From: Solanum dulcamara | Taxonomy: Eukaryota; Streptophyta; Magnoliopsida; Solanales; Solanaceae | DNA length: 64,000 nt | Assembly (NCBI RefSeq): GCF_947179165.1 | Contig: NC_077238.1 | Span: forward strand, 77,219,757 to 77,283,756 | Reading direction: 5' to 3' | Shown here: in pieces, positions 1 through 11,434 of the stretch | Numbering within the stretch: the first letter of the stretch is position 1 | Layout of the letters: each line of letters starts with the position of its first letter | Notes under the pieces: model-generated | Database searches by the model: none | Seen by the model: only the letters and a program-made list of their open reading frames with translations | What the model was told of the DNA's origin: nothing | Made by a program: the position numbers and the translations under genes

Positions 1-1149
1 TTTTTTAGTACGGGAGCTTTTTTCAATTAATTTTTTATTTGATTTTTGATATTTAAATTAAGATTTAATTAAATTTGAATTAATTACTGTCGAAATGTCT
101 CACAATTGGGGATTAATTAAATCCCTTGAATTTTCGCCCAAGTTCTATTTTCTCATCCTACTTTTCTTGTCCTTGTAAAAGAATATAATAGTAGTTCTTT
201 TAGATTTTATGGAATAGCTAATTTCCATAAATTTGTTCTTCAATAAAAAGTTCATTCATAGGCATTAGATACCATATTTTAGCATTAATGTATACGTGTG
301 AAGTTGGATCTTCATGACTTTTTATAATTGTAAATGATATAAAATCTAGAAGTCGATTTCATACCTTAGAATACTCAACAAGCTTGTTTGGATAGTTATT
401 ACGTATTGTGTTTAAATATAATATTTATTTTAATTGTTAATTAAATTTTATTATATTGTATCGTTACATAACAAAAAAAGGTTTCATATATTATAATGAT
501 CGATGCATCGTTGCCTTATTTCTCTTTCTCATGTGTGTTTGGTATGAATCAATTTTCTCTTGTTTGATTGGCTTAAATATTTTCCAAATCAACTTAGTTT
601 CTTCAAACTTAAGGAAAATCACTTTCCTCCAAAAATTAAGTAAAACATTTTTCAAAACTCTCATCTAACCTCAAATTACAATTTTTTTTCTTACCTCGTC
701 CTTAACCCTGATCCTCCCCATCAAAAAATAAAATAAAATTCTTAAAATTTCTTTCTTAAAAAAATTTCAATTTTTTTATCCCTACCTCAACCACCCACCC
801 CCACCCCCCTCCAACCAACCAAAAAAATTAAAATTTTTAAAAAATATTTTTGAAAAATACTTCAAATTTTTAAAAAATTCATTTTTTTTTTAATCCACCC
901 AATTCCTAAGCACCCTTACCCCCTACCCCACGAAAAACAATTCGATTTTTAAAAAAAAAATTAAAAATTTTCATTTTTTTTAAAGTCATCTAGAATCATT
1001 GAACATCAAATAGATCGATCCGTAGTTTGAAGTGCTGATTCTGGCACCTTACATTTGTAGGAAAAGAAGTGATAAATGAATAGAATGGACAGCCACATGA
1101 TAGACAAAAATAGTGATTTTGACTTTCACACCAAATACCAATAATTCAA
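1..1149. other. AT-rich intergenic DNA, no gene seen
   Basis: No reading frame here resembles a known protein. The stretch is AT-rich with homopolymer runs and a C-rich/A-rich patch around 640-960. Nothing else can be supported. Confidence 0.6.
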
Positions 1150-1425
1150 GCTAAGGCGGACCCAATCCTATTATCCCAAAATGAAAAAGTCGAAAAAAAA
1201 ATTAATAGCTTGATTAATCGGCTATTCATATTATTATCTTGTTAGTGAGAGTTTAATTTATTATATTGTGATCGATCTCTTTAATTTAAGTAAAGGAGGA
1301 CCCCGACCTCTATTATTCCAAAACGAAAAGTCAAAAAATCTTAATAGCTTAATTAATTTGCTATCTAAACTTTCACTTTATTAGTGACGGTTGACTGCCC
1401 ACATTATAATCGACCCCCTCCCTGT
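1150..1425. repeat. Tandem duplication, about 139 bp, two diverged copies
   Basis: The block starting near 1150 (GCGGACCCAATCCTATTAT) recurs near 1289 (GAGGACCCCGACCTCTATTAT). The two copies share the internal stretch AAAGTC..AATAGCTT.ATTAAT and the TTAGTGA segment. They are clearly diverged, so the duplication is old. The next stretch (1426-2051) contains a Stowaway-like CCCTCCGTTCGC motif at about 1533 and the 5' leader of the downstream esterase gene. Confidence 0.6.
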
Positions 1426-2051
1426 TTCCCTTCCCCTACACCTATTTTTCTTCTTTCTAAAAGTCCATTTATATCCCAACAAGAAAAAAATTAGTTGGAG
1501 TGTGGACAAATTGATGTCCAAAAAAGAAATATTCCCTCCGTTCGCTATGACCTGTTCGTTTTTAACTTTTCACGTTCCTTAAAAATAAGTATTAGTATAA
1601 ATATTTAATTATAGATTGGGTCAAAACCGAGGAACTATGTTGTTTTTCTTTTTCTCTAAAAAATAAATTATACTTTTTACGATTAAAAAAATGATGTCCA
1701 TCCGAAGTCCATCGGTTTTTTATTTAATTTTTTAAAAAAAATACGACGGACCGGGTCTTGTCTTCTGTCCGTCAGTGTTTGCATTATTTGTAGTAATGTT
1801 TTACCACAAAATATATACTTGATGTATAATTTTGGTCTTAGAAATAGTTTGAAAAATAAAACACTAAAAAAAAGGAGGAGGAGTATATCTTTTTTCTTTA
1901 ACATGCTAAAAATGAATAATTTCTAGAGTTAAATGATGAGTAACCTTTTTTTCTCTAAAAAAAACTACACTATGTTCCATCCATCTCCAACCCAAAAACA
2001 AACATTTCCGTAGTCTCTGTTTTTCTAACATTTGCACACTCTGTTTCAACT

Positions 2052-3017
2052 ATGGCAGCCTCCGACAACAACGACGTTGTCACCGATTTCTACCCTTACT
2101 ATCGACTCTATAAAGACGGTCGAGTTGAGCGTTTCTACGAACTTTCTGGTGTACACGAAGTTCCACCGTCGCTGGAAGATCTAGTGACTGGCGTATCATC
2201 CAGAGACGTGAGCATCTCTGCTCACGTCTCTGCTAGACTCTACCTTCCAAAAAACACCGCACCTGATCAAAAGCTCCCCGTCCTAGTGTATTACCACGGC
2301 GGGGGACTTGTATTAGGATCCGCTTTTTTCAAAACAGAGCATACTTACCTCAACCATTTGGTTTTCGAATCGAATTGCGTAGCGATCTCTGTAAATTACC
2401 GACTTGCCCCTGAACATGACCTCCCTACAATCTACCAGGATTGCTGGGACGCTCTTCAATGGGTCGCTTCACACGTTGTTGCTGATACAGTTAACAAAGA
2501 ACCGTGGATTGAAAACCACGGTGATTTCAACCGCGTGTTTGTAGCGGGAGACAGTGCAGGAGGAAATATAGTTTATAATTTGGTGATGAGAGCGGGGATA
2601 GAAAAATTGATTGGAGATGTGAAACTTTTAGGTGCTATCCTTGCTTTCCCTTATTTGTTGATACCATCGATCGAAAACTTCGATAAAGGTTTAGCCTACA
2701 AGCTTTGGAATACCATTTCCCCGCCATCTGAGCGGGGAAATGATAGTCCCATGGTTAATCCAATTTCGAAAAAATGCCCTAGCTTATCAATGCTAGGGTG
2801 TTCGAAGCTTTTTTTGTGTACAGGGGAGAAAGACGAACTTGTTATAACAGGAACTGGGATTCAATTTGTTGAAGCTGTGAAGAAAAGTGGATGGAAAGGG
2901 GAAATTGAGTTCATCGAAGTTGAAGGTGAAGGTCATTGCTTTCAGGCTGAAAATCCTGAAGCTGAGAAATCTAAAGATTTGATCAAGCGCATTGCTTCCT
3001 TCATCCAATGCAAGTGA
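2052..3017 (+). CDS. Plant carboxylesterase (CXE / GID1-like alpha/beta-hydrolase)
   Basis: An uninterrupted 321-residue protein with no intron. The oxyanion-hole motif HGGG is at residues 82-85. The nucleophile elbow GDSAGG is at 166-171 (Ser168). The acid is Asp261 in GEKDEL, and the catalytic His is His295 in GEGHCF. All three members of the triad are present, so it should be an active serine hydrolase. This is class I of the plant carboxylesterase family, which also gave rise to the gibberellin receptor GID1 and 2-hydroxyisoflavanone dehydratase. It lacks the extra N-terminal lid sequence expected of GID1, and a true GID1 usually has Val in place of the catalytic His, so it is probably an esterase. 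Such enzymes are cytosolic and cleave small ester substrates; the substrate here cannot be read from sequence. The ATG follows a CT-rich leader, and the length is normal for the family (about 310-340). No operon context applies; the neighbours are repeats. Confidence 0.93.
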   Translation: MAASDNNDVVTDFYPYYRLYKDGRVERFYELSGVHEVPPSLEDLVTGVSSRDVSISAHVSARLYLPKNTAPDQKLPVLVYYHGGGLVLGSAFFKTEHTYLNHLVFESNCVAISVNYRLAPEHDLPTIYQDCWDALQWVASHVVADTVNKEPWIENHGDFNRVFVAGDSAGGNIVYNLVMRAGIEKLIGDVKLLGAILAFPYLLIPSIENFDKGLAYKLWNTISPPSERGNDSPMVNPISKKCPSLSMLGCSKLFLCTGEKDELVITGTGIQFVEAVKKSGWKGEIEFIEVEGEGHCFQAENPEAEKSKDLIKRIASFIQCK

Positions 3018-3133
3018 CACATGTCGTACGGATTATTAAGATCTCTGAACATTTTATCTTCTCCGAATTCCTCTTATGGGATTTTACTATTAGTGTATAT
3101 TACTATCTTAAATTAAATACGAGTAATATCTGC

Positions 3134-3139
3134 AATAAA
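3134..3139 (+). terminator. Candidate polyadenylation signal of the esterase gene
   Basis: AATAAA lies 117 bases after the stop codon in AT-rich sequence, a normal distance for a plant 3' UTR. Plant signals are loose, so the use of this hexamer is inferred. Confidence 0.45.
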
Positions 3140-3189
3140 CATGTATGTAAGAGTGAATACTCTATTGGAATTGTTCTTTTGTGTATGTA

Positions 3190-4114
3190 AAATTGTTGGC
3201 AGCTGTAAAGAGTTTACCATTGCTTACAATAGAAGAAAAACGAGCAATTACATTTTATCAGCTCTATGTTGATTTGTGTTACCAGTATGTTTTAGATTTC
3301 TGGAGTTAAAAAATTATAACTAAAATTCATATTCAATTAATCCATTTAAATTTGGATTGGATCAGTTTTTAAAATTCGATTTTGAATTAATTAGATTGGT
3401 TGTTTTGAGTTTCTGATTTTGAATTTATAAGTTGAGTTTCTTCGTTTTGCAAAAATGAACATTCTAATAAAGTAAATGTTCATTCAAGCAATTAAATCAT
3501 TATCAAGAAAAATTCAAGTAGAGCAAGTAAAATTCCAAAAACTAAATTAATTTGCAAGTTCATGACAAGCACACGTATGATCAATTGATATTCAAGTCAA
3601 CCACTACTCAATTTTTATAAACTTTATGCAATTTAAACATCATTTAATATTTACTTTACTGTTACGTACTATATATAAGACTCTAGAAGCAGGTAACACT
3701 TGGTCAACATGTCTGCGTCCTCACAAGGGTATTTTTGATATTCAATAATTTACATGCTTAAAGAATATTGTACCAAATTGCTTTAGAAATGTACATATGT
3801 ATTCTTTCATAATAAAACCAACTCATTTTAGTTTAATTACCTTTTTGTCCACCAAAAGCATATCAATTTTTTGTTGGCCGGACAAATTTGACATATCTTC
3901 GCTTCTGTCCTTTGCATTTGTTTCGATTATTTTTTAAATTTGTGGGTCCTATTTTATACAATCTTAAAATAGCACTTCCAAGTTTTAATTTGTTGGTATA
4001 GGGGCAAATTTGTCATTTTGAAAATTTATATTTTTTTCGTTTTAATTTATTTGTCTTCTTTTTCTTTCTCAAGTTGTTAAATATTTAAAAATATTTCTCA
4101 GATATAAACAATTG
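3190..4114. other. Intergenic AT-rich DNA
   Basis: No coding potential was recognised. The segment near 3840-4020 (repeated TTTTTGTCC / AAATTTGTCATTTTG phrases) looks like decayed transposon sequence but cannot be assigned. Confidence 0.5.
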
Positions 4115-5050
4115 ATTTGATTTTTGAAATTCTATCAGTGTCACGATAATTAAAACAAAAAAGAAATATATATTATTTGAAATGACTAAAGCGTACTATA
4201 AATAATAACTAACAACCAAAAAATTTAAAAGACATAAAAATTTCGATGAACTCTCAAAATTCTATCGGTATCACATAAATTAAGACAGAGAGAGTAACAT
4301 CTATTATTTGAAAATGACGTAAAAGTATTATAAATCACAATTATTATACTATAGTATAAGAGTCTAGAGCACACATGTCGACAACAACACGTGTGTTTCT
4401 TGAAATTAAATTTCCATTAAAGGGCATTTTAGTCATTTAAATATTAAAAAGAATCTTCAATAATTTATATATTTAGAAATTACATAAAAAAATATCATAA
4501 ATTACAATAATTAACAATGTAAAAACATATAAAAATAAAAACATATAAAAATTTATGATCAAATAAAAATTAGATTGACTCTTCAAATTTTATTTGTGCC
4601 ACATAAATTGAGACAAAGAAAGTAATATATAGTTTTTGAAAAGACTGAAAAGTATTATAAGTCACAATAATTAACAACTTGAAAATTTAATAGACATATA
4701 AATAAATTGAGTTGACTCTTGAAATTTTATCAGTGTCATATAAATTAAGATATATAGAGTAACATATCTTAGTTGAAAATGATGTAAAAAGTATTATAAA
4801 TCACAACAATTGACAACTTAAAATACTTAAAAGACATAAAAAATTTGGTTTGAAATTTTATCAATGCCACATAAATTGGGACATAAAGAATAACATATAT
4901 TATTTAAAAATTATGTAAAAAATATTATAAATCACAATAATTAATAATTTAAAATATTTATAAATCATAAAAAAAAATTGATTGACTCTCAAAATTCCAT
5001 TTGATATAAAGTGCGACAAAGTGAGTGTCACATAACTCTTCAAATGACGA
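4115..5050. repeat. Degenerate tandem array, unit about 137 bp, about six copies
   Basis: A unit that begins GACTCTTGAAATTTTATC and contains CACATAAATTGAGACA..GAGTAA and AGTATTATAA.TCACAATAATTAACAACTT recurs near 4120, 4250, 4430 (partial), 4574, 4713 and 4851, with a broken copy at 4984. Spacing between the well-kept copies at 4574, 4713 and 4851 is 138-139 bp. About 100 bp of unrelated sequence (4340-4440) interrupts the second copy. Confidence 0.75.
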
Positions 5051-5594
5051 TAAACAATACGGTCAAATGCTTCTCAATTTATACTATATATTTATTAGCC
5101 CTATAAGATATATTGACTGGTTAATAGGGTATTGAGCTTAGTATTACCCTTATTACTTATATTATTGCAATATTTTGAGCAAGCTAACTCTCGACTCTTT
5201 CATTGAAATATTCCTTCAATTATAATACAAATTAGATTAAAAACAATTTGTGCAATAAACATTTCATTCTTTTATATTTTTAATAAATAATGCCTAGTTG
5301 TTTTTAGTAAGCGCAAAATGTTTACATAAAAAATTAAATATTTGTATGGTGTTTACATAAATATTCACAATTCTTTAAACACCCTAGTTGTTACATTTAA
5401 AAATTGCATATTCTGATGTATATAAACATTTATATGTAGTTTAAACAACCTCATGATGTTTATACTAAGAGTTTGTAGTATACAAATATGTTTCATGTAA
5501 ACAACCGTACTTTGTTTAAACATCCACAAGTTGTTTATAAAAAAATCTGCATGTTGTTTAATCTATGCATCTTTATAATACTTGCAGGATTGTG
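5051..5594. other. AT-rich spacer with GTTTAAACAACC-like repeats
   Basis: Between 5330 and 5560 the phrase GTTTA(A)ACA(A/T)CC recurs irregularly. No gene is seen. Confidence 0.4.
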
Positions 5595-7361
5595 TGTAAT
5601 GACCTGTCCCGTCGTTAGGGCTAGGCCAATGGTGTAAGATTTCGGTCCAGAAAATTTCGGATAGTAACTTCAAAAAATTTGAGTCTAGGCCAGACTTAGA
5701 CGAATTCTGAGTTAGGTGAAGTCTAGGGTGATCACGTGAATGATGGGAGATCAAATCTATAATTTGATTGGATAGGCTGATAGACAAGACGATACGGAGC
5801 ATTTACGACTTCGCGGAGTCGCATTCGGGAGAGTAAATCTCTCGGAATCGAATTTGGCATGAAGAGGATAATTTTAATACATCTTTGAAAGGGGTGTGTT
5901 GAGAAATGGAGGCTTGAATCACAAACTCCGAGCTCACTGTCTCCGCCTATTCCATCAGAATGGGGCCGTCAGAGTGGGATTTGTCCAGCCAAAGAAGGAC
6001 AGTCACGACTTCAATCGTGAAAAAAACCCAGAAACGGTCTTTTCTGCAACATTCAGTTTCTAAAAACCCAAGAGGCGACCTAAGGTGATTTCAATTGATT
6101 TTCCATGGATTTCCACGCTTAAGGTTAGATTTTTACTCCCTAGATTCATACTTTGATTCCTATAAACTAGAAGTATGGGTGATAATCATTGGGGAAGGGT
6201 TTGAAATAAAAATCTATGGTGGGAAATAGCCCTAGGGTAAGGTTAGGATCATGGGTTTGGCCTAGGGAGTGAAATTATGTTATATTTTTTGATAGTTAGG
6301 CCATTGTAATGATCCTTGATATGTATTTAATATTTTTTAGACCAATAACGAGAAGAACGAACCCGAAAAGGGAAGGCTCTGGCATTGTAAGGTTGTGAAA
6401 GCTTGAATTTGAGGTAGGTGATGGTTTAGTTTCTCGTATGTGTTTCATATACTTGTTAAATTGCTTCATTATATGCATGTATGTATACGAATAGGGAAAC
6501 ATGCTAGATTATGTGTGAAATGATCACTTGCTGGCCTGTTATTGTGATGAACTTGTTCTTGGTGGTATAATTTTTGGATCGGGTGTCACATTCCAACACG
6601 TAATTTGGATCGGGTGTCATGTTTCGACACGTATTTGGGTCGAGTGTCACGTTCAACACATATTTGGATCGGGTGTCACGTTCGTACACAAAGTTGGCTG
6701 TTTGTAGGCCCCTTGAGAGGACCTTTATGTGAAATTATAGCATGTGGAAGACATTGAGCTGTGATATTGAGATGTGGTCAACTTATTCTGTATATTATAT
6801 GCCTATTGTGTTGAATTTACTTGTCTATAATCCGCTTACTGGCTAACCGCGTGATTCTACCAATAAACTGTTATCTTTGTATACTGATACTACACTTGCT
6901 CTGCCTTTTTGTTGAGTACAGGGCATATTCAGCCGGTTGCGGAGAGACCTCGTCTAGAGTAGTGATCGTGTCTTCGAGTTCAAAGGTGAGTTGTTCCCTC
7001 ATGCTGTCGTGGACTCTATCGTTATTCTAGTCCTTTTCTTTTCCAGGACTTGGGTGTCCAGACAATGTTTATATTTATTACTAGTCTCTATTTGAAGTTG
7101 TACTCCTGTTCTAGACTTGTTAGTTTAGAGTTTTGGTACGATAATTTTCAGTTCCTAGGGGTGTTTAATTCCGCACAATGGAGGTTATAACTAGTTAGTT
7201 TTCTATGTTTATGGAAACTCAACACTTGTCTTTAATTTAAACCCGCTTCTGCATCTTTAAACTTGAGTACATATTGCGATTATTGTTGTTGGGCGGTTAG
7301 AATGGTTCTCCCACTAGAGAGTTAGAGTGGGTGTCAGTCACAGCGGGTTGGGATCGTGACA
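5595..7361 (+). mobile_element. Ty3-gypsy 5' LTR
   Basis: The block starts TGTAATGACC and ends GATCGTGACA, the terminal pattern of nightshade Ty3-gypsy LTRs. It is followed after three bases by a sequence complementary to initiator tRNA-Met (primer binding site) and then by a start of gag. At 1767 bp it is a typical long LTR. No matching 3' LTR lies just downstream; the element is cut off inside gag. Confidence 0.8.
6574..6690 (+). repeat. About 30-bp tandem repeat inside the gypsy LTR, four copies
   Basis: The phrase TTGGATCGGGTGTCACGTT followed by an ACACGTA-like tail recurs four times with a period near 30 bp. The copies differ by substitutions and short indels. Confidence 0.8.
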
Positions 7362-7365
7362 AAAT

Positions 7366-7378
7366 TGGCATCAGAGCC
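7366..7378 (+). other. Retrotransposon primer binding site (tRNA-iMet type)
   Basis: TGGCATCAGAGCC sits four bases after the LTR end and differs by one base from the usual TGGTATCAGAGCC complement of initiator methionyl-tRNA. Confidence 0.8.
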
Positions 7379-7562
7379 TAGATTCGTTGATCTCGTCGTA
7401 CCAAAACGTGTCTAGTAGAGTCTCACGAAACGGTACGAAGATGTCTGTATTTTTCTTTGAGAGGCTACAGGATTTTAGGAAAAGTGTCACTTTCTTCCTT
7501 CCTTCGTTCTATAAACTAATTCCAATTGGTATCTGGTGATCCAATCACTCTCTTTTCCGCGG

Positions 7563-7682
7563 ATGGTTAACACACGTTACAACGGTGTCAGGCTAGTAGC
7601 TCCAGTTGAGCCCGAAGAAGAGCCAGTCGTTCGAGGGCGTTGGCTCATTTTCCCGACTTTCAGTGTATTAAAATACCCGTAG
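7563..7682 (+). pseudogene. Truncated gag start of the Ty3-gypsy element
   Basis: The frame opens with MVNTRYNGV, runs through an acidic/arginine stretch (about 26 residues in all) and then leaves the gag-like reading for unrelated sequence with a stop at 7680. The opening is typical of Solanaceae gypsy gag proteins. Everything else of gag-pol is missing. Confidence 0.6.
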
Positions 7683-8047
7683 TGTAACGAAATTTATCAT
7701 GCTGTTTTCCTTTTTCTTGGTGCTTTCTTGTGAATTGTCGATTGGATGTTGATGTAGTAGTGATAGTTCTGTTTGCCATAAATTTTTGCCTTCTTTGTAG
7801 TCACAATGGTAATTGATGCCATCTTTCTTCTCCGACTGTGTTTGTCAGCTTCTTTGTTTTGAATAGTCACTGCTGTTAGGAAATTGTACAAACTGACAGT
7901 ATATTGTTGAATATTAATGATTGTAAGGTCTTCGACAATATGCCAAAGAATATTAATGATTGTAAGGCCTAATTATACTCTTGTATTTTGTGTATATAAA
8001 CTGATGAGGTTAATGAAATAAATCAAGGGATTAATCTCTTTCAAAAT
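7683..8047. other. Short spacer between gypsy remnant and Helitron
   Basis: No gene is seen. GAATATTAATGATTGTAAGG occurs twice (about 7910 and 7948), a small direct repeat. The 5' end of the Helitron may lie here but was not recognised. Confidence 0.4.
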
Positions 8048-9305
8048 ATGCTCCGTCGAACTAGATATGCACAAATGTCACCAGAAAGAAAACAAGTATA
8101 TCTATCGCAACAACAAGCTAAAAGAGCTGAATCAAAAAGGCAACGTCTCTTGAACCATTCAAATAATACAATATCATCGTCACAAGTTGATAGTCATGAA
8201 GCAAATCAAAATATGCTCAGAATTTCTGCTACTTCATTAGCTACACATGAAGGTCAGAAAAGCTAAATTACTCATAGTATCACTTATGTTTATATGAATT
8301 TCAATATGAATCACCCGATTTTTGTTGTGATAATGGATCAATTAAACTAATTTCTCATCAAATGCCAATGGAGTTACGAAATCTCTTTCTAGGCAACACA
8401 GAAGAATGTAAACATTTTCGTACCTACAGTAGAACATACAATAATATGTTTGCATTCACCTCTCTTGGGGTAAATTATGACAGAAATCTAGCACAGAGAA
8501 ATCGTGGCATATATACATGTAGAGTTCAAGGAAAAATGTATCACTTTATTGATGATTTAGTTTCTGTGAATGAAAGACCAAAAAATCTACAACTGTATTT
8601 TTATGAAAGTCCAACAAACATATAACATTTCTAACTATCAAATTTACTGTGAAAGTGAACAATTACCAAGTGTAATGAACATGGCTTCAATTGAGGGCCT
8701 ACTCGACATGAAATCTGAGGTTTTATCAAAAGGAAAAAAGAAAAGATAAACTGTTGATTATCGTGAATAATGAATATTATTGTTATAAAATTCAAGTAAG
8801 ACAAAAAGAAACCCATGAAACATTACATTCTGGAAGAGTGTTCCAACAATATATAGTTGACCAATACATAAAACTTGAGACACAACGATTAGATTTTTTC
8901 TCATTTAATCAAAATTTATTTAGAGTTAAGGTGTTACAAGGGATTGTCGATATATTAATACATAGTGAAAGAGATGCTTCAAATATTGGAAAAGGACGAA
9001 TACAACCCGCGACTTTTATAGGAGGTCCACAAGCCATGCATCGTCGATATATGGATGCTATTGCATTAGTATAACATTTTGAAAAAATCCTACATATTTT
9101 TTACAATGACTTTCAATCTTCATGGCCTGAAATACAAGAACATTTACTGCTGATTGATGAGGTTCAAAATAGACCTGATTTAGTAAGCTGAGTATTTAGA
9201 GCAAAAGTAGAGGAGCTTAAAAAAGATATACCAAAAAAGAATATATTAGAAAAATTTGCAGCTTTAATGTATACAATAGAATTTCAAAAACGAGGACCTA
9301 AAGGG
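8048..9305 (+). pseudogene. Helitron Rep domain, catalytic core deleted
   Basis: Fragments: 8048-8266 (RRTRYAQMSPE start), 8362-8625 (ends in RVQGKMYHFIDDL and LQLYFYE), 8754-9074 (QQYIVDQYIK, ETQRLDFF, FIGGPQAMHRRYMDA) and about 9068-9300 (RPDLV, VFRAKVEELKKD, IEFQKRG). These match the order in plant Helitron Rep proteins. After FQKRG at about 9300 the expected HUH (His-x-His) motif and the following tyrosine motif are absent, and the sequence jumps to the linker before the helicase. Rep nickase activity cannot exist. Stops at 8264, 8623, 9072 and 9189 confirm decay. Confidence 0.85.
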
Positions 9306-9990
9306 ACACCAATATGTATCTTTCAAAAGCAATCAAACTGTGGATCAAATTCTAAATAATCCAATGATAAGAAGAACAATGTTAGTTGAATTTTTTGAAA
9401 TGAATAGAACCAATAAATATGTTATAGAATTTAATTTATTATATAAAGACTTCCCAAAGTATTTTGCTTGGTCAGCAACAGACAAAATGTGGTCACGTCG
9501 ACGACGACATAGTAATGCGATTGGTAGAATTGTCACATGTCATCCAACTGAAGGGGAAAGATACTATCTTAGATTATTTTAACAAATGTAAAAGAATCTA
9601 AATCGTATGAAGATCTGCGCACAGTTAACAAAATATGTTGCGATACTTTTGGAGAAGCTGTAGAAAAAAAATACTTATTACATTCTGATAAAAGTTTAAT
9701 AGAATGTATGTATGAAGCTGTAACTTATCAAATGCCTTATAGTTTAAGACGACTATTTGCCACAATATTAATTTATTGCAATCCTGTTAATCCAAAAGAA
9801 TTATGGGAAATATTTAAAGATTCAATGTCTGAAGATTTCAAAAAAAATCCTAATTTGAGAATAAAATCCATTCAACATTCAGTTATAAATCATATCAATG
9901 AATTTTTTACATTCAATCGGACACAATATATAAGAATTCAATTTTGTTCTTCAAACCATTAGACCTTCTAGAGTAACTAAAGAAGCAAAA
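9306..9990 (+). pseudogene. Helitron Rep-helicase linker region, broken
   Basis: Readable pieces are SNQTVDQILNNPM and RRTMLVEFFEMN (9340 onward), PTEGERYYLRL at about 9545-9580, and YSLRRLFATILIYCNP at 9735-9785. They are collinear with the region between Rep and helicase in plant Helitrons. At least two frame changes lie between them. Confidence 0.8.
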
Positions 9991-9991
9991 G

Positions 9992-11434
9992 ATGTGTGTT
10001 CTCTTCAAAAGAAATATAATAGTAAGTGAAGAGGATCTACTATTACAAACAAAGTTAAATACACACCAAAAAATGGCATTTAATATGATACTTGTTAGGG
10101 TATATTCGGATAAACCAGGTGCCTTTTTCATTGACGACCCAGGAGGAACTGGGAAGACATTTTTATATAGAGCTTTGTTAGCAAATGTAAGATCAAAAGG
10201 ATTTATAGCTTTAGCAACTGCAAGTTCTGGTGTTGCAGCTTCAATTCTCCCCGGAGGCCGAACTGCACACTCACGTTTCAAAATTCCAATTGATATTGAT
10301 AGCAACTTTACTTGCAACATTAGTAAACAAAGTTCATTAGCATCTCTAATTCGAGATTCAAAATTAATTGTTTGGGATGAAGTGTCAATGGCCAAAAATA
10401 AAATGATACAAGCTTTGGATATTCTTTTAAAGGACCTAACAAGTAAATCATGTTTGTTCAGCGAAAGAGTTGTAGTCTTTGGAGGAGACTTTACACAAAC
10501 ACTACATGTTGTTCGCAATGGAAAAAGAGAAGACTTTGTATGTGAAAGCTTATTATATTCTGATATATGGAATCAACTTGAAAAGTTATGCTTATCCGAA
10601 AATATGCGAGCAAAAGAAGATCCTACTTTTTGTGATATTTAATGCGAATTGGAAATGGACAAGAAATAACTAACAATGACCATAAAATTGAAATTCCACG
10701 TAAAATAGAATCACTAAATCAATTATGCAAAGAAACTTATCCTAATATAAAGACATTCTTCTCAGATCTATCTTCTATAACTTCACGAGTTATTTTAACT
10801 ACAAAAAATGACTTTGTTAGTGAAATTAATGATATGCTTATACATCAACTTCCTAATGATGATAAAGTTTATACTGCAATTGATGAAACTCTAGAACCAG
10901 CTGACCAATGTCAATTTGAGGATTTCTTACACACCTTAAATCCTGCTAATTTACCCCCATACAAATTGACTTTGAAAAAAAAAATTGTCCTGTTATATTA
11001 TTGCGAAACTAAAATCCTTCTGAGGAATTATGTAATGAAACACGATTACTATGTCATAATTTTAATAGCCATGTTATTAGTGTTACTATTGCCAGTGGTG
11101 ACTTCAAAAACACACATGTATTTATATCAAGAATACCATTATTAGCATCAGCGCAGATGAAAAATTACCTATTGCTTTTAAAAGAACGCAATTTCCAATT
11201 CGGCTATGTTTTGCAATGACAATAAACAAAGCTCAAGGTTAAACATTAAATTTCGTAGGAATCTATCTACGCGAACCAGTTTTCTCACACGACCAACTTT
11301 ATGTCGCTTTATCTAGACCTAAAACTTGTAAAAATGTCAAAATACTAATACGTCCGCCTACGGTTGAAGATGCAAATGATCATTCTACATATAATATAGT
11401 GTACGAGGAAATCATTCAAAAAGCATTCACATAA
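9992..11434 (+). pseudogene. Helitron PIF1-family helicase, broken
   Basis: 9992-10642 encodes a continuous 216-residue stretch with Walker A PGGTGKT (about 10138-10160, preceded by DD where DG is usual), Walker B IVWDE and a GGDFTQ motif (usually GGDFRQ). 10642-10960 continues with LTTKNDFV and DFLHTLNPANLPPY. After a garbled stretch, the C-terminal helicase motifs return at 11162-11434: FKRTQFPIRLCFAMTINKAQG, a Gln-to-stop change, then VFSHDQLYVALSRP. This last part is in a frame with no ATG of its own. Confidence 0.88.

Larger units (their letters stand above)
8048..11434 (+). mobile_element. Defective Helitron (Rep-helicase coding remnant)
   Basis: Consecutive fragments on one strand follow the order of a plant Helitron Rep-helicase: N-terminal segment, Helitron-like N domain, Rep region, then a PIF1-family helicase. 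Frames shift and stops occur throughout, so the element is dead. Terminal TC and hairpin-CTRR ends were not found at either side, so the limits given are those of the coding remnant only. Confidence 0.88.

Noticed and set aside
3660..3740. Possible Helitron 5' end (TACTATATATAAGACTC), similar to 4335
   Set aside because: The TC start and a matching 3' end could not be tied to it; similarity alone is too weak.
9913..10518. 201-codon minus-strand frame
   Set aside because: It is the antisense of the Helitron helicase, which has clear Walker motifs on the plus strand.
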